A program made the position numbers and the translations under genes. A DNA stretch of 22,938 nucleotides from Coptodactyla brooksi (Eukaryota > Arthropoda > Insecta > Coleoptera > Scarabaeidae). Under the pieces are notes generated by a model. The model searched no databases and was not told where the DNA came from. It worked only from the letters and a program-made list of their open reading frames with translations. The stretch is from NCBI GenBank assembly GCA_033557675.1, contig JAWQRM010000414.1, forward strand, positions 1 to 22,938, given 5' to 3'. Of this stretch, positions 1 to 9,799 are shown one piece after another (positions within the stretch are counted from its first letter, which is position 1; every line of letters starts with the position of its first letter).

Positions 1-3000
1 ATATATATATATACGTTACGGCAGTGTGTTTGAAGAAATAATTTATCGCTAATACTATATCTCGAATGTAAGTATATAAATACTGTTATTATCTTTATGG
101 AGGTAATAAATTAATAGTGTCGGCAGAAATAAAGAATACTAAATGTGTGATGTATAATTATAATTTTATGTATCCCCATAGTTTTACTAGTGAGTGGATC
201 ATGTATACATTAAGTTTCCACGACATTCCGTGCCAATTGATTTTTTTATGTGCGAGAGTAGATCAAAGGCAGTTCGTAAGCTACGTCCAAGAAAATGTCT
301 GTATGAGAATAACTATGAGATACAGATGGAGTTGGAATAATTCTGTAGTTGAACAAGAATGTCTGCGAGTTATCTGCCTCAGTTCATTTCTCTTTTGTCG
401 AAAGTAAACTTCTGGTGGTATGGAGTAGAAAACATGCATTCAATGCTGTTCTGTGCATAGAAAGCCTTAAATAGCTTAGATTCGTGGGTCTAACAAAGTG
501 AACACGAATTGTTTGAACACAAACATCTGGACGTTTGCGGCCTTTGGAGGACTTTCACCTTTGGAGGGCTTTCTTCTGCAAAGGCACAGCCAGAACTAAT
601 TTTGGTGCAGTTTATTATGTCCAAGTCAATTCTAGACCAATGATCAGACAAGAGTTCGAGTAATTTGTTTAGTCCTGAGAGTATCTCGAGGAAGTTATTT
701 TATGACGCAACGCTTAAGAATCTGAGGGAAACCAAACTTGATTTTGAGGCATTAGAATTCCATCATTAATGGACAGATACTTCGCCTGTGGTATGGCATC
801 TAATTGCGGGAGAACTACTAGTTGAGAGCGTTGTCGAATCTATCTCTAAAAGACCGGAAGCTGTGAAACAATATGTACTCTGTTCTGTAGGCGTTTATTA
901 ATTACATTGTGAGATCTACATGCAATTTTGAACGAAGACAACGATTGTCAAGTTACAAGCTAAGTTTTCGTATAAATTACCGTTAGATTTATGGTATGGA
1001 ATAGTTACAATTGGTTGTTTATAAAATAGTTAAAATATATATATGTAAAAATGGCTGCTTCTTCAAACACTCTACAGACTGGATTGCTTTGAGTATATAA
1101 TGCCACGTCGTTTTTTTCAAATTGAATGCCTTCTACTTGTATATTATCCCATATTTCAATTTCTCATAAAAAAGTAATTTAAAATCCATGTAATGAATTT
1201 TGAAGACGTTTATGGGCCTATTACAAATAGCTTATGAGTTATTGAGCTTTAAATTCATGCAATATTGTCCACCCTCTGTATCTGTATTACTTCACAATCG
1301 TGCACATAACTTGCACTAGCACACATCTATGACCTTAATGTTTTCTCTTATTTATTCCGTTTCATCATTTTCCCCATTCCCTTAAATTAAACGTTTTCAA
1401 AGGGCAATTCTGCATACTAAAGTTTTCTTTATTGCTTTACAAACATTCTAATAGGTAATAGCTTACGCTTTAAGAAGCTTAAGCTTCATAAAGGTAAAAT
1501 GCGTCATTTTCTCCACAACGTTTAAACAGAACAACGGGTTTAAAAAGCAATTCTATATATTAAGGTTTTTTACTGATTTCCAAATATTTTAATAAACAAT
1601 AATTGACTAACATTAATGAATGCACAATTTCTAGAGGACAAAAGGAAAAGATTTCGATTTGCATTTGCCTGAATTGCCGCTGAGTGAAGTATTATGTCAT
1701 GTGTTCTTAATACGCACTAGTATGTACACTTACTTTATACATGAATATTCGCTTATTTGGAATTATCTTGTTTATTAGGTGATCTCGAATTTGTCTAATG
1801 ATAACATTTTATTGTTTTATTAATTATATCATTATCTAATATTAAAAGTAGAACTTAGTTTTAGTACACTACTTTGAACATTATATTACTACCTACTGGA
1901 CATTACATAATAATATATAACTATATATCAGACTGATATATTTCTAACGTAATAAGTGACATGTATATAGTTTTGTTGAAGAGAATAAAGCACATTAAAT
2001 ATGAAAGTTCCAGCAAATGCATACGTCATGCGCTGTAGTATAAGTGTGGAAATGTATATAATTCCTAATACCTATAATTAACCTATAAAGATTCTTCCCA
2101 AATAATTTTATGTCATTAAATTTAAAATTGATGTAATCTTTCGCTCTAATCTTTCTGTCTCTCTCTAGAAACCTTTTTAAAGGTTTGAATTCGAACAAGA
2201 TAAACCTATAGTCTATTAAAAATAAGGAAGTAGGATCTAACATTTTTTCTAAGCGTTTGTATTACAGAAAAATAAATTAGCATTTCGTAATTTAAGTCAA
2301 AAAGCCTTAGTACAAACATCTGACGAGACTGTTTTGTCAGATATTCAAAGTTGTAAGTGATAACGCGACTGCAACACATTCCAGAAATTGGAAAGATATG
2401 AGTTTTCATGGATAATTCGATAACGGTTAGATATATCGACATGTGGTTCTTCAATTAATTCAGTTTCAGAACTTGAATCTGACTCTGTCAGAGTTGAGCT
2501 ATGTAGCAACGACAAGGGATCCATTAAAAACCATCGCAATCCATCCATCAGTAACAAAATCATCGAGTAATCAATGGAGAATGTTTTAACTGTTTTTTTC
2601 GTTGCTTCGTCTTAATCGTAGTGGGTTCGATGTGTCTTGCCTACTTCACGAGCACTGGTTTACAGTTATTAGTCGACATGTTTCAGCATTGTGCTATTTT
2701 CAAGCGTCTTGAAAATAACAGAGCTTAAATATGAATTCAAGAAAGCTCAGCAGGGCGCCGATATTTTCATAATAAATAAACTTGTTCAGGACTAAACTTG
2801 TCAAGGGAAAAACTTGACTTTACTGACCCAAAAAGGGGATTTAATATTAATACAAATATTTTATAATAAAAAGCGTTCAAAGAGACATTTGAAGCGATTG
2901 AAGCTTGTGAATCAAATGTGAAAACGTACAGATACAGGCCAACTGTGTTAATATGTAAAAATAGAAGTAAATATTATTTGATGTAAATATAAGCAGGTTC

Positions 3001-3937
3001 TTGGAAAAAGAGTACTGCGGTAGCGCAGAGATAAAAAAAGCTTAAGTTGAAAAACGATTGTGTAGTGGGTTGTTAAGTTAGGTTCAGGTTATAGGTCAAG
3101 GGTCTGGGAATATTTTGGAAGTAATGCAAAGACATAACCGGAAAAATTTGCTTCTAGGAATAAACACATTTTTCAAATATTTTGTTTCCCTTGCTCGTTC
3201 TCAGGTTCTATCACAACGCCTAGGAAGGAGCACAAATAGATAGCAGAAGGTACAGTGCATTTTTTTAGATGCTTGGTACAGGTATCTCGGAAACTACAGC
3301 GGAGAAACTATTAAATGGGAAAGGATTTGCGATTTGTGACTTTTATTTAAGTTTCTTTTCGAAAACGCTGCTTTTTAGAACTTCTTAGAATCCATGTAGT
3401 TTTCTAGTTTTCGGCTTTGCACGAAAATTAAAAAACAGAAAATTTGTAGATAATTAGGTTTTTAATAACATAGTATAACGATGATGATGAACAAATGTAG
3501 TAGACTAATAATAATGGGCGGCATTTCTAAGATTCTTTATAATATTAGGTTATTTTCAGAATTGTTTTAACAATGTTATTGTAGAGACATGATTTTTTTA
3601 AAATTTCATTTGCTAGCACATATTCAAAATGTCCATGGTCTAAAAGTTAAGTCTTGAAGTTGTCAACTTTCCTGCCATGATCAGCTTTGGTTTATAACTG
3701 AAATAACACACAAACTGTTCTTTCAATACAACAATGTTACGTGATATATTTGTACAATTGTTAAAAAATCCATTTTCTAATACTCTGTAACCAGCTGTGA
3801 TTACCTTTAAGTAATAGTTATAGTATGCTATTAGAAAGCTAATTATACTTATGTGCCTTCATTTTTAGTTAAGTCATGTATTACGAGTTTAACGGTGTAA
3901 AGGTTAGATTCACATACCGGGTTTGATCAATGAATAC
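1..3937. other. AT-rich intergenic stretch without a recognisable gene
   Basis: No reading frame here resembles a known protein and none is long. A (TA)n run occupies about 1-13. An imperfect 17-bp tandem duplication lies at 541-557/558-574 (15 of 17 bases match, unit beginning CCTTTGGAGG). On the minus strand at 2345-2563 a 72-residue frame contains an acidic serine-rich patch (ESDSSSETELIEE), which occurs at the N-terminus of some Harbinger-type proteins, but nothing else supports that reading. I treat the whole stretch as non-coding. Confidence 0.6.
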
Positions 3938-4560
3938 TTACAATTTTCGTTTGTCTTCTTTAAATCTTTGTTCATCAATATTAGTTCTACCCCCTATAAA
4001 GTAATCTCTATAAGATACAATGTGCTTGTGCCAGCACTTTTTCATTCTCAGAAGCACGTCTAGAATGAAATTTTTGATGTGGTTGTTAGCCGCTTCAGTG
4101 ATTCTATCTTTATCTACTTAATGTTAGCAAAATGTGATCTTCATGATCTTTTCAGCTTCGGGAATACGAAGGCGTCTTAGGAAGGCATGTTGGTGACAAC
4201 GAAGGCTGTGGCATCCTAACGTGTTATTCTTTATCAAACATTCACGAACCAACAGTGAATTGTGAGCAGGTGCATTATCGTGGTGCAATTACACCACAAT
4301 AATGCAGTTGTTTTGCCACAAATGCGGAAATTTTCTTTGGTTTGGTTCACGCAAATGGCGTAGAACTTCCAGGCAGTGCTCCTTATTAACCGTATAACCT
4401 GGTGGCAACAATCTATGCTACATTATGCTGTAGCATAGATTGTTGCCACCACTGTTACGATAACAGTGAGCAAGATTTGGTGAATATTCAACAATTTCTC
4501 TCTGGTTATTGACATCTTCAACGTCTTTACGATCATCTTATAAACATCCAAAATGGCTAT
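3938..4560 (-). pseudogene. Mariner transposase remnant, C-terminal half, broken
   Basis: A degenerate mariner (Tc1/mariner superfamily) transposase, the enzyme that cuts and pastes the element at TA sites. Reading the minus strand from about 4443, one frame gives LLPPGYTVNKEHCLEVLRHL, then a stop, then HHDNAPAHNSLLVRECLIKN, which holds the second catalytic Asp and its usual NAPAH context. Further on, frames must be switched: FPKLKRS appears near 4160, and a basic CWHKHIVSYRDYF segment near 4020 matches the usual mariner C-terminus (WKKRWHKCI...GDYF). The block around the third catalytic Asp (PPYSPDLAPCDFF in relatives) is scrambled by frameshifts. Upstream of 4450 only a weak DDRKDVEDV segment resembles the N-terminal region; the helix-turn-helix and first Asp are missing. 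A perfect palindrome at 4401-4450 interrupts the coding sequence. It cannot make an active enzyme. Confidence 0.85.
4401..4450. repeat. Perfect 22-bp inverted repeat with 6-nt loop
   Basis: Arms 4401-4422 and 4429-4450 are exact reverse complements over 22 bases; the loop is TTATGC. The right arm joins directly to unrelated flanking sequence, while the left arm continues in frame into the mariner PPGYTVNK segment. The left arm is therefore the original and the right arm the added copy. This fits a snap-back (fold-back) templated insertion in the dead mariner. Confidence 0.95.
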
Positions 4561-6400
4561 CAATATTATCATACATTAATATTTTAAGTCACAATATGAC
4601 AATTTGACTTGATACAGCCCGTCAAATTGTGGCATTCGGTGTATTTTTTATGAAACCTCGTAAATATGGACAGCCTAATTCTTTTATATCTATCAAAATC
4701 TCAACGTAAAAATTGACAAGAGAAAGAAATAATATTTGTTATGAACTATAAATAATAAACAACTATTAAGAAACTAAATAGATTTTTAGGATAATTGTGG
4801 AAACAAAATACAAAATGAACTACCAGAGAAATTCTTTTTCGTGCTTTTTGTGTCCTAGCATTCTTTTTTTACGAAAATCCGCCCATTTTGCTGTTTTAAT
4901 GAAAAGCATTTTGCACTGTAATTCTACACCATTTACACAATACCTCGCTAGCGAAACAGATGAGTTGTGAACTCGTTTATTCATTCTATGCGGATTGCTT
5001 CGAAACCCAGTTGAAAAAAAAACCTGCCATGTGAGTCGATGAATAAAACTGGTAGTTGTAATTCCCAACACAGTTATGCCTATGTACGAACGTGTACCGC
5101 AAAATTCGGATGCTTTTAAAAACTATGAACGAATTATGCGTAGGGGTAAATTTCTTAATACACATCATCTGTTTTTATTGCCTTAAATTACATTTCATGG
5201 AAACAATAAGAGATTAAGCGTTTACGTCAAATAGAATGTGCTGTCTGCTAATCAACTGTCGCTCGACAGTTCACGGTTTATATCAATTCTACGAGAAATG
5301 TTGTAATTTTAATTGCAGTGTCTATAATAAAGGGACATGCCGGGATGACCATATACGCGCTAAAAATAGCAATGAGATTGCAAAAGTCAATAACCTAGCG
5401 TAATGGACAAGTGTCACTCTCTGCAGGCTATACTGCTAAATATAATACTGTGGCTTCTGTAATTATGTGACTTAATCTATGTCATGACTTAACGTACATC
5501 CCTCGTTTACTTTAACGCTTGTCACAACATGTTAGTCCTTTGAAAGTTAAAAATAATAATCGTTTAATAGTCGTGTTAGGTGTGAAGTATATGTTGGGAT
5601 AAAGTACAATAATAATTGCAGTGTTTGAATCAATTCTAATCTTCTAATTTCTATTAGTTATTAATAAACTGATTCAAAACATTGAGGTGGGTTTATAACA
5701 CTGATAATAATTTTTTGAAAAATAAACAGCGTTATTTGTACAGTGGTTTTATATTTTATGGAAAGGACAACATAACTAACTTATGGTCATAACGTTGAGG
5801 AGAATATTTAAAAGAACCCTATTCAGCTAAATTTCTATCCACTTTTTAAAAACAATATTCTCTGAAATTGTCACGTTTCAGGGCAGGCTTCTGTTATCGC
5901 AGTAAAAGTAATTAAGCTCAGCGCGCTTGAAGTCCTATAGCTCTAAAACCCCTTAATCGAAAATTGAAAATAATTTTGTTAAAATCATCAATGGACTTAA
6001 TAATGTATACAAAATAAGTTTTTTCGAATTGTTTTTAGGCGAGTAACATCTGCAAATTTTTTTCATAAAGCATCTTTGAACCGTCTGGTATAACTTATCT
6101 AAATTTTATAATAATCGGAAGGAAAATCATCGTTAGTGAAACTATTATAGCTGATAATATAGATCAAGACTTTTGCTTCTCAAAATTTTGCTTCTTAACA
6201 TTCATTGCGAATGTTGTATATTTGTATTGTTTGTAGTCTTATTTTGTTTGGTTCGTTCAACTGTTTCAGTACTCATTTATTTGTTATATCGATTTCCAGG
6301 AATTGATATATTGATTTCTTATAATATATCAATTTAGTTAACAACATACATATTTGTCTTTTTTATACTATACACTACATTGAATTTGCTACAGTGGAAA
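4561..6400. other. AT-rich stretch, nothing recognised
   Basis: No protein, RNA or transposon end could be supported. Two overlapping minus-strand frames at 4820-5168 and a short plus-strand frame at about 5077-5185 (PMYERVPQNSDAFKNYERIM) stay open for tens of codons but resemble nothing I know. A 12-bp inverted repeat lies at 6301-6312/6323-6334 (AATTGATATATT and its complement); in AT-rich DNA this may be chance. Confidence 0.5.
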
Positions 6401-6514
6401 ATGTCTGTATCATTAAAAAATCCTAAGTGTGCTGGTTGTGATAAGTTTCTCCTCAAAATACATGGTAAGAAAAAAATTGGTTCAAACTCAAGACGAAGTG
6501 AAATATTTTTCTAA
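6401..6514 (+). pseudogene. Short two-cysteine reading frame, possible zinc-binding start of a transposon protein
   Basis: An ATG at 6401 opens 37 codons containing PKCAGCDKFLLK, a CxxC knuckle, then a Lys/Arg-rich stretch and SEIFF before a stop. A one-base shift continues the peptide as SNKQGIPV, so the frame was probably longer. A CxxC followed by a basic segment and a phrase like this is reminiscent of N-terminal zinc-finger modules in insect transposon proteins; the second CxxC expected for such a finger is not visible. It lies just outside the left arm of the 6543-7895 inverted repeat, which may have inserted into it. Function unknown. Confidence 0.3.
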
Positions 6515-6542
6515 TAAGCAGGGTATCCCAGTATGATTTCCC

Positions 6543-6566
6543 CGAGATATCCCACAGGATATCTCG
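6543..6566. repeat. 10-bp perfect hairpin, loop CACA
   Basis: Arms CGAGATATCC (6543-6552) and GGATATCTCG (6557-6566) are exact complements. The matching part of the right arm of the composite element (about 7870-7890) lacks this hairpin, so it is a later change specific to the left arm. Confidence 0.8.
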
Positions 6567-7022
6567 AAATTGGGAAAAAATATCGTTACAGGACAAAAAC
6601 TGTGGTATAGGGCAAGTAAAGGACTATATTAAAAACTAAAAGCTGGTATTACCATACATACAGGTGTCCAAAAAAAAGATATATTTTTTAAATTGAATAG
6701 TATACTTTTTTATAAACATTGTATAGCCTCTGGTTTTCATTTGAGTAAAAAAAATTTGGTTCTGTAACAAAATTTTCGAAATAAAGCAATAAATGTGTTC
6801 GAGTCTAGAGTGCCACGCAAGATTTACTGCCCGCACAATTGAGTGTAGAGTGCTTTGTATAAAACGTCGTTGTCTGCAAATACCTGTCATTGATTCATCA
6901 GTTACTTGTTTGTTATTATTTTTGAGCCTGATGTTTATTCGACCTAAACTGTTATCATTTTATAACCATTCCAAATTTGTTTACCTCTGTGCTTTAAGTG
7001 TTACATACTGTTTACATTTAAA

Positions 7023-7499
7023 ATGCTGTCGTTCTTTGAAGTATATGAATATGTCGACATGTGATTAATCTTTGGCGAATGTAGAAAACTTGGTCGTGTA
7101 CGCTGAACGTTTTCCTGAGAGGAGGTGCCCAGATCATAAGACGTTTGTGTTTTATGATCTGGGCCCATAAATCTCTTATTGTCATAAACTTACTAAATGA
7201 ACCGCCAATAAGTAGGCATTATCTACTTTCTTTTTCAGATGGATAGGTACACATGGTTCCATCAAATGGCCGCCACGATCACCTGATTTAACTCAAAACA
7301 ATTTATTTCTCTGGGGATATTTAACACACAGGTTTACAACACTGAACCTTCCGCTTTGCATGACTTGCAACTGCGTATTGGTAATGCATGTCGCAGTATT
7401 CCAGTTACAACACTAATAAACGTAATGAGAAATAAAGTTTTGTGTCGGTTGGAAGCGTGTGCTGCGAAAGCTGGAATGCATTTTGAACCCGAATTTTAG
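7023..7499 (+). pseudogene. IS630/Tc1/mariner-type transposase, internally deleted
   Basis: The frame opens at the ATG at 7023 with FFEVYEYVDM, a stop, then LIFGECR. A frame change gives NVENLVVYAERFPERRCPDHKTF, matching the helix-turn-helix start of an insect transposase family that usually reads YxERFPxRRxPxHxTF. Sequence for roughly two hundred residues, including the first two catalytic Asp, is then missing. The C-terminal part resumes near 7240 with WIGTHGSIKWPPRSPDL and LFLWGYL, and after another shift VYNTEPSALHDLQLRI, SIPVTTLINVMRNKVLCRLE and GMHFEPEF, ending at the stop 7497-7499. The third catalytic Asp (DFFLWG in relatives) is Asn at 7300-7302. The deletion junction holds a 13-bp snap-back palindrome (7127-7164). 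Relatives of the family lie at 8122-8440 and 20786-20945. Confidence 0.85.
7127..7164. repeat. 13-bp perfect palindrome at the transposase deletion junction
   Basis: Arms 7127-7139 (GCCCAGATCATAA) and 7152-7164 are exact complements around a 12-nt loop. The left arm encodes the PDHK of the transposase start; the right arm is an inverted copy, after which transposase-like sequence stops until about 7240. It marks the internal deletion and looks like templated filler. Confidence 0.9.
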
Positions 7500-7579
7500 A
7501 CAGAATTAATTATTTCCAAACAAACATCGACAAAATCCGTTTCTTGTAAAGCACTCTACACCCAAAGTTTTGGTTCTAT

Positions 7580-7702
7580 AACAAAATTTTTGAAATAAAT
7601 CAATAAATGTGTTCGAGTGTAGACTGCCACGCTCAATTGTGCGGGCAGTAAATCTTGCGTGGCACTCGAACGCATTTATTGATTTATTTCGAAAATTTTG
7701 TT
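7580..7702. repeat. Long hairpin inside the right arm of the composite element
   Basis: Segment 7580-7632 is an inverted copy of 7657-7702. Over the shared 46 positions only about two differ, apart from a 7-nt insertion (TGTAGAC) in the left copy. The loop between them (7633-7656) holds CAATTGTGCGGGCAG. The left arm of the composite element (6770-6870) has one copy of this block, so the right arm gained an inverted second copy. Confidence 0.9.
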
Positions 7703-7895
7703 AGATTTGATATAAAATGTTTATTAAAAAGGTATACTATTCCATTTAAAAAAATATAACTTGTTTCTTATGGGACACTCTGTATGTTAATGCCAGCTTT
7801 TAGTTTTCCGTATTGTCCTTCACTTACCCTATACTGCAGTTTTTCTCTTGCAACAATATTTCTTCCGCAATTCCGTTATCCGGTGGGGGACATTG

Positions 7896-8121
7896 AATTT
7901 TGGTATAACGGTCGCGGGGTGAGTCACCCCTTACCCCAACTTTAAAATCTCAAATGATACTAATCTCTTTACAATACTTCAAATTACGGGCTGAAAGCTT
8001 TACAAATGTCCAAGAAAATTGTAAATCAGTTTGTTTTCGACTCTATTGAAAATATTGTCATTTCTGAAATCTCTAAATTTAGTACGTTTTATTTCATTTT
8101 AAAAATCATTTATAACAATTT
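7896..8121. other. Spacer between two transposase remnants
   Basis: AT-rich, no stable reading frame. It probably holds the decayed 3' end of the transposon represented by 8122-8440, but I could not identify a terminal repeat. Confidence 0.4.
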
Positions 8122-8440
8122 TCATTTATAGAATTGTTTAAAATGGTGCCCATTATTTTGTAAATAATAATCCAATCGATTTCCGAATTCCGTTTTAACA
8201 TATCCAAATGTTTCCCTTATTATGGCTCTATATTCCCTTATAATTTATCGCCGAAGATCTTCAATTGTTGCAGATCGTATTCTGCAGCTAAAAGATTTTA
8301 AATGGTCCCAAAGAAAAAAAATCAACGTTTTCGAGATCTTACGTGTTGCTTAACATCCCCAAAGAGTGATAATCATCCACCCAGAATTTTCTCGTTTTCT
8401 GAACTTCGATAAAGTTGATCCTGAAAATACTCCATAAATT
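8122..8440 (-). pseudogene. IS630/Tc1/mariner-type transposase C-terminus
   Basis: On the minus strand one frame runs from about 8335 to the stop at 8122-8124 with a single internal stop. It reads LENVDFFLWDHLKS, CRIRSATIEDLRR, stop, IIREYRAIIRETFGYVKTEF and GNRLDYYLQNNGHHFKQF. DFFLWDHLK corresponds to the SPDLTPxDFFLWGxLK block of this family, and its Asp (codon 8321-8323) is the third catalytic residue, here retained. Upstream, to about 8440, shifted frames give LRIN/FIEV-like and WVDDYHSLGM-like scraps that probably derive from the segment between the second and third catalytic residues. The first Asp and the helix-turn-helix are absent. Same family as 7023-7499 but a separate, diverged insertion in the opposite direction. 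Confidence 0.8.
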
Positions 8441-8559
8441 GAAAAAAAATAAAAATGTTTTGTTTCAAGGAGATCCTCAGAAATTTGGAATATTTTCTTT
8501 TGGGGAAGGAAGAGGCACGTGATGCCATGGAATTTTACTGATGCTGTTTTCCAGCTTTG

Positions 8560-9076
8560 AGGAGATCGAAAATCGAAATTTAACCATACTGTTGAGGACA
8601 GGGAGCTTATATATTTATACAGATTACAGGTGAAAGTTTACGCAGCAACGTAATTAAAACGTGGTATTACATCGCTAAAGCAATTAATCGGTGGCTTAAT
8701 TGATTTACAACTATCCGAAGCCGATTTGAATTGGCCGGTGTATTCGGGCTCCTACAAACTACAAGCGCATCTCATAATTTCGATCTATGCAGACACACCA
8801 TTAATCGATCAACGTCATTTTTAACCGATCAGCAATAGATACCGACTGAAATGTTAATTTCAAGCATCATTAATCGCCATCATTAGCGTCTGGTACACCG
8901 TCGCCGCTAAAACAGGGTGGGGCTCGGTAACTTTTTCAGTCTTTTCCACATTATCCTTAGCAACGTAACCGTATATTGCGGGCCAAAGACAGGTACCTGA
9001 TTCTCTTGCATGATTTACCAGACGGCCAGATACTGCTATATCAGGCGGAAGCTATCTATAGCGACGGTACTACCTG
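8560..9076. other. Unassigned stretch with repeated ATTAATCG motifs
   Basis: No gene or transposon signature is visible. Base composition is more balanced than its surroundings. The 8-mer ATTAATCG occurs three times (8683-8690, 8800-8807, 8869-8876), with further TAAT cores between 8651 and 8890 (TAATTAAA, CTTAATTGATT, GTTAATTT, CATTAGC). TAAT is the core bound by homeodomain proteins, so this could be a regulatory element, but no promoter or conservation evidence is available from the sequence alone. Confidence 0.3.
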
Positions 9077-9396
9077 TTACTTATCTCCATCCAGAGTTAT
9101 TTCTCTGCGGATACAGTCTTTGAGGTGCCTCTGAGCACGCTCGCTGCTGAGCTGCTCCTAGTTGCACACTGAAAGACTGTCTCAACTCCTACCGTATATA
9201 ACTCTTTCGGAGTGTTCTTCTCTGGCCACGTAATTACGCCGGATAATTGGTCTGGTAAGGTTGAGACGCGGAAGAAGTCTTGGCTGCCGGACTGTTGGTG
9301 CCCCTAGCATGGCATACGGCGTTGAAGATATCTAGGAAGTAGTTGGAATTTTGAGGAATCGACGTGAATAAACGGTAGGCTATTTAGCTTAACAGC
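9077..9396 (+). repeat. Possible solo LTR (about 320 bp)
   Basis: The segment begins TGTTACTT and ends CTTAACA, giving the TG...CA ends usual for LTRs. Inside it are a TATA-like element (CGTATATAACT, about 9190), a GC-richer body, and AATAAA at about 9367, in the order expected for promoter, R region and polyadenylation signal. Against this, I see no clear target-site duplication (CTACC before, GCAGT after), no primer-binding site and no retroviral-type coding sequence nearby. No second LTR is present in the window. Confidence 0.25.
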
Positions 9397-9445
9397 AGTT
9401 TACAATTATAGCTATAATAACAACATTGCTCTTTGAGATTTAGCT

Positions 9446-9495
9446 GTAATTAGTAACTACTAATAAGCTACTAATTACATTCGTAATTAGTAACC
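9446..9495. repeat. Short repeats of GTAATTAGTA
   Basis: GTAATTAGTAAC occurs at about 9446 and again at 9483, with the inverted form TACTAATTAC at 9469-9478 between them. A 10-bp hairpin and a direct repeat are thus interleaved. Purpose unknown. Confidence 0.6.
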
Positions 9496-9577
9496 GATGA
9501 CATCGTCAAAAAAGTGAAGAAACACTACGAACAAATAGTGATGTTGCTGATGATCTTGGCATATCATCATCATGGTG

Positions 9578-9790
9578 ACCAAATCTCGTCAAGCAGGCAA
9601 AATACATCGAACCAACTACGATTAAAACGCAGCAAGAAGAAAAAACAGTTAAACAATTTTAATACCAACACAATGGTAAAAATCATACCTACTCAAATAC
9701 TTACACACGAAAACCAAATGCTCGTCAAGCAGGCAAAAGACATCGAACCCACTACGATTAAAACGAAGCAAGGAGAAAAGTTAAGCAACA
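9578..9790 (+). repeat. Two-copy tandem duplication, unit about 135 bp
   Basis: The segments starting at 9578 and 9713 (both ACCAAAT...) are closely similar for about 78 bases: CTCGTCAAGCAGGCAAAA, then CATCGAAC, then ACTACGATTAAAACG and GCAA-GAGAAAA are shared. A one-base length difference puts the two copies in different frames. Copy 2, in the open frame 9514-9798, reads LVKQAKDIEPTTIKT; copy 1 reads LVKQAKYIEPTTIKTQQEEK one frame away. That the same peptide appears in both suggests descent from a coding segment, but I do not recognise it. The frame 9514-9798 as a whole therefore mixes two registers and is unlikely to be a gene. Confidence 0.8.
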
Positions 9791-9799
9791 TTAGGTAAT

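Larger units (their letters stand above)
6543..7895. mobile_element. Composite inverted-repeat element around a deleted IS630/Tc1/mariner transposase
   Basis: A left arm (about 6543-6868) and a right arm (about 7540-7895) are imperfect inverted copies. Shared blocks, read on the plus strand of the left arm, include AAAAACTAAAAGCTGG (6630s), the probable element end ACAGGTGTCC (right copy ACAGAGTGTCCC), GAATAGTATAC, AACAAAATTTTCGAAATAAA, and TTTACTGCCCGCACAATTGAG followed by TGTAGAGTGCTTT. The interior holds a transposase on the plus strand (7023-7499). The inverted similarity runs about 110 bp beyond the ACAGGTGTCC-like ends, so either the real termini lie further out or flanking DNA was duplicated too. 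The right arm carries an extra inverted insert (7580-7632). It is a non-autonomous, decayed copy. Confidence 0.75.

Noticed and set aside
117..407. 96-residue plus-strand frame
   Set aside because: No similarity to any known protein and composition typical of translated AT-rich DNA; the ATG assignment is uncertain.
2345..2563. Acidic serine-rich minus-strand frame as a Harbinger-type protein
   Set aside because: Only the low-complexity patch is suggestive; no nuclease motif or terminal repeat was found nearby.
3070..3110. TTAGG-like repeats resembling insect telomere sequence
   Set aside because: Only a few degenerate GTTAGG/CAGG units are present (TTAGGTTCAGGTTATAGG); not a telomeric array.
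5077..5185. Short plus-strand frame PMYERVPQNSDAFKNYERIM as a host exon
   Set aside because: It follows a weak acceptor-like CAACACAG but has no clear donor, and no partner exon or known domain was found.
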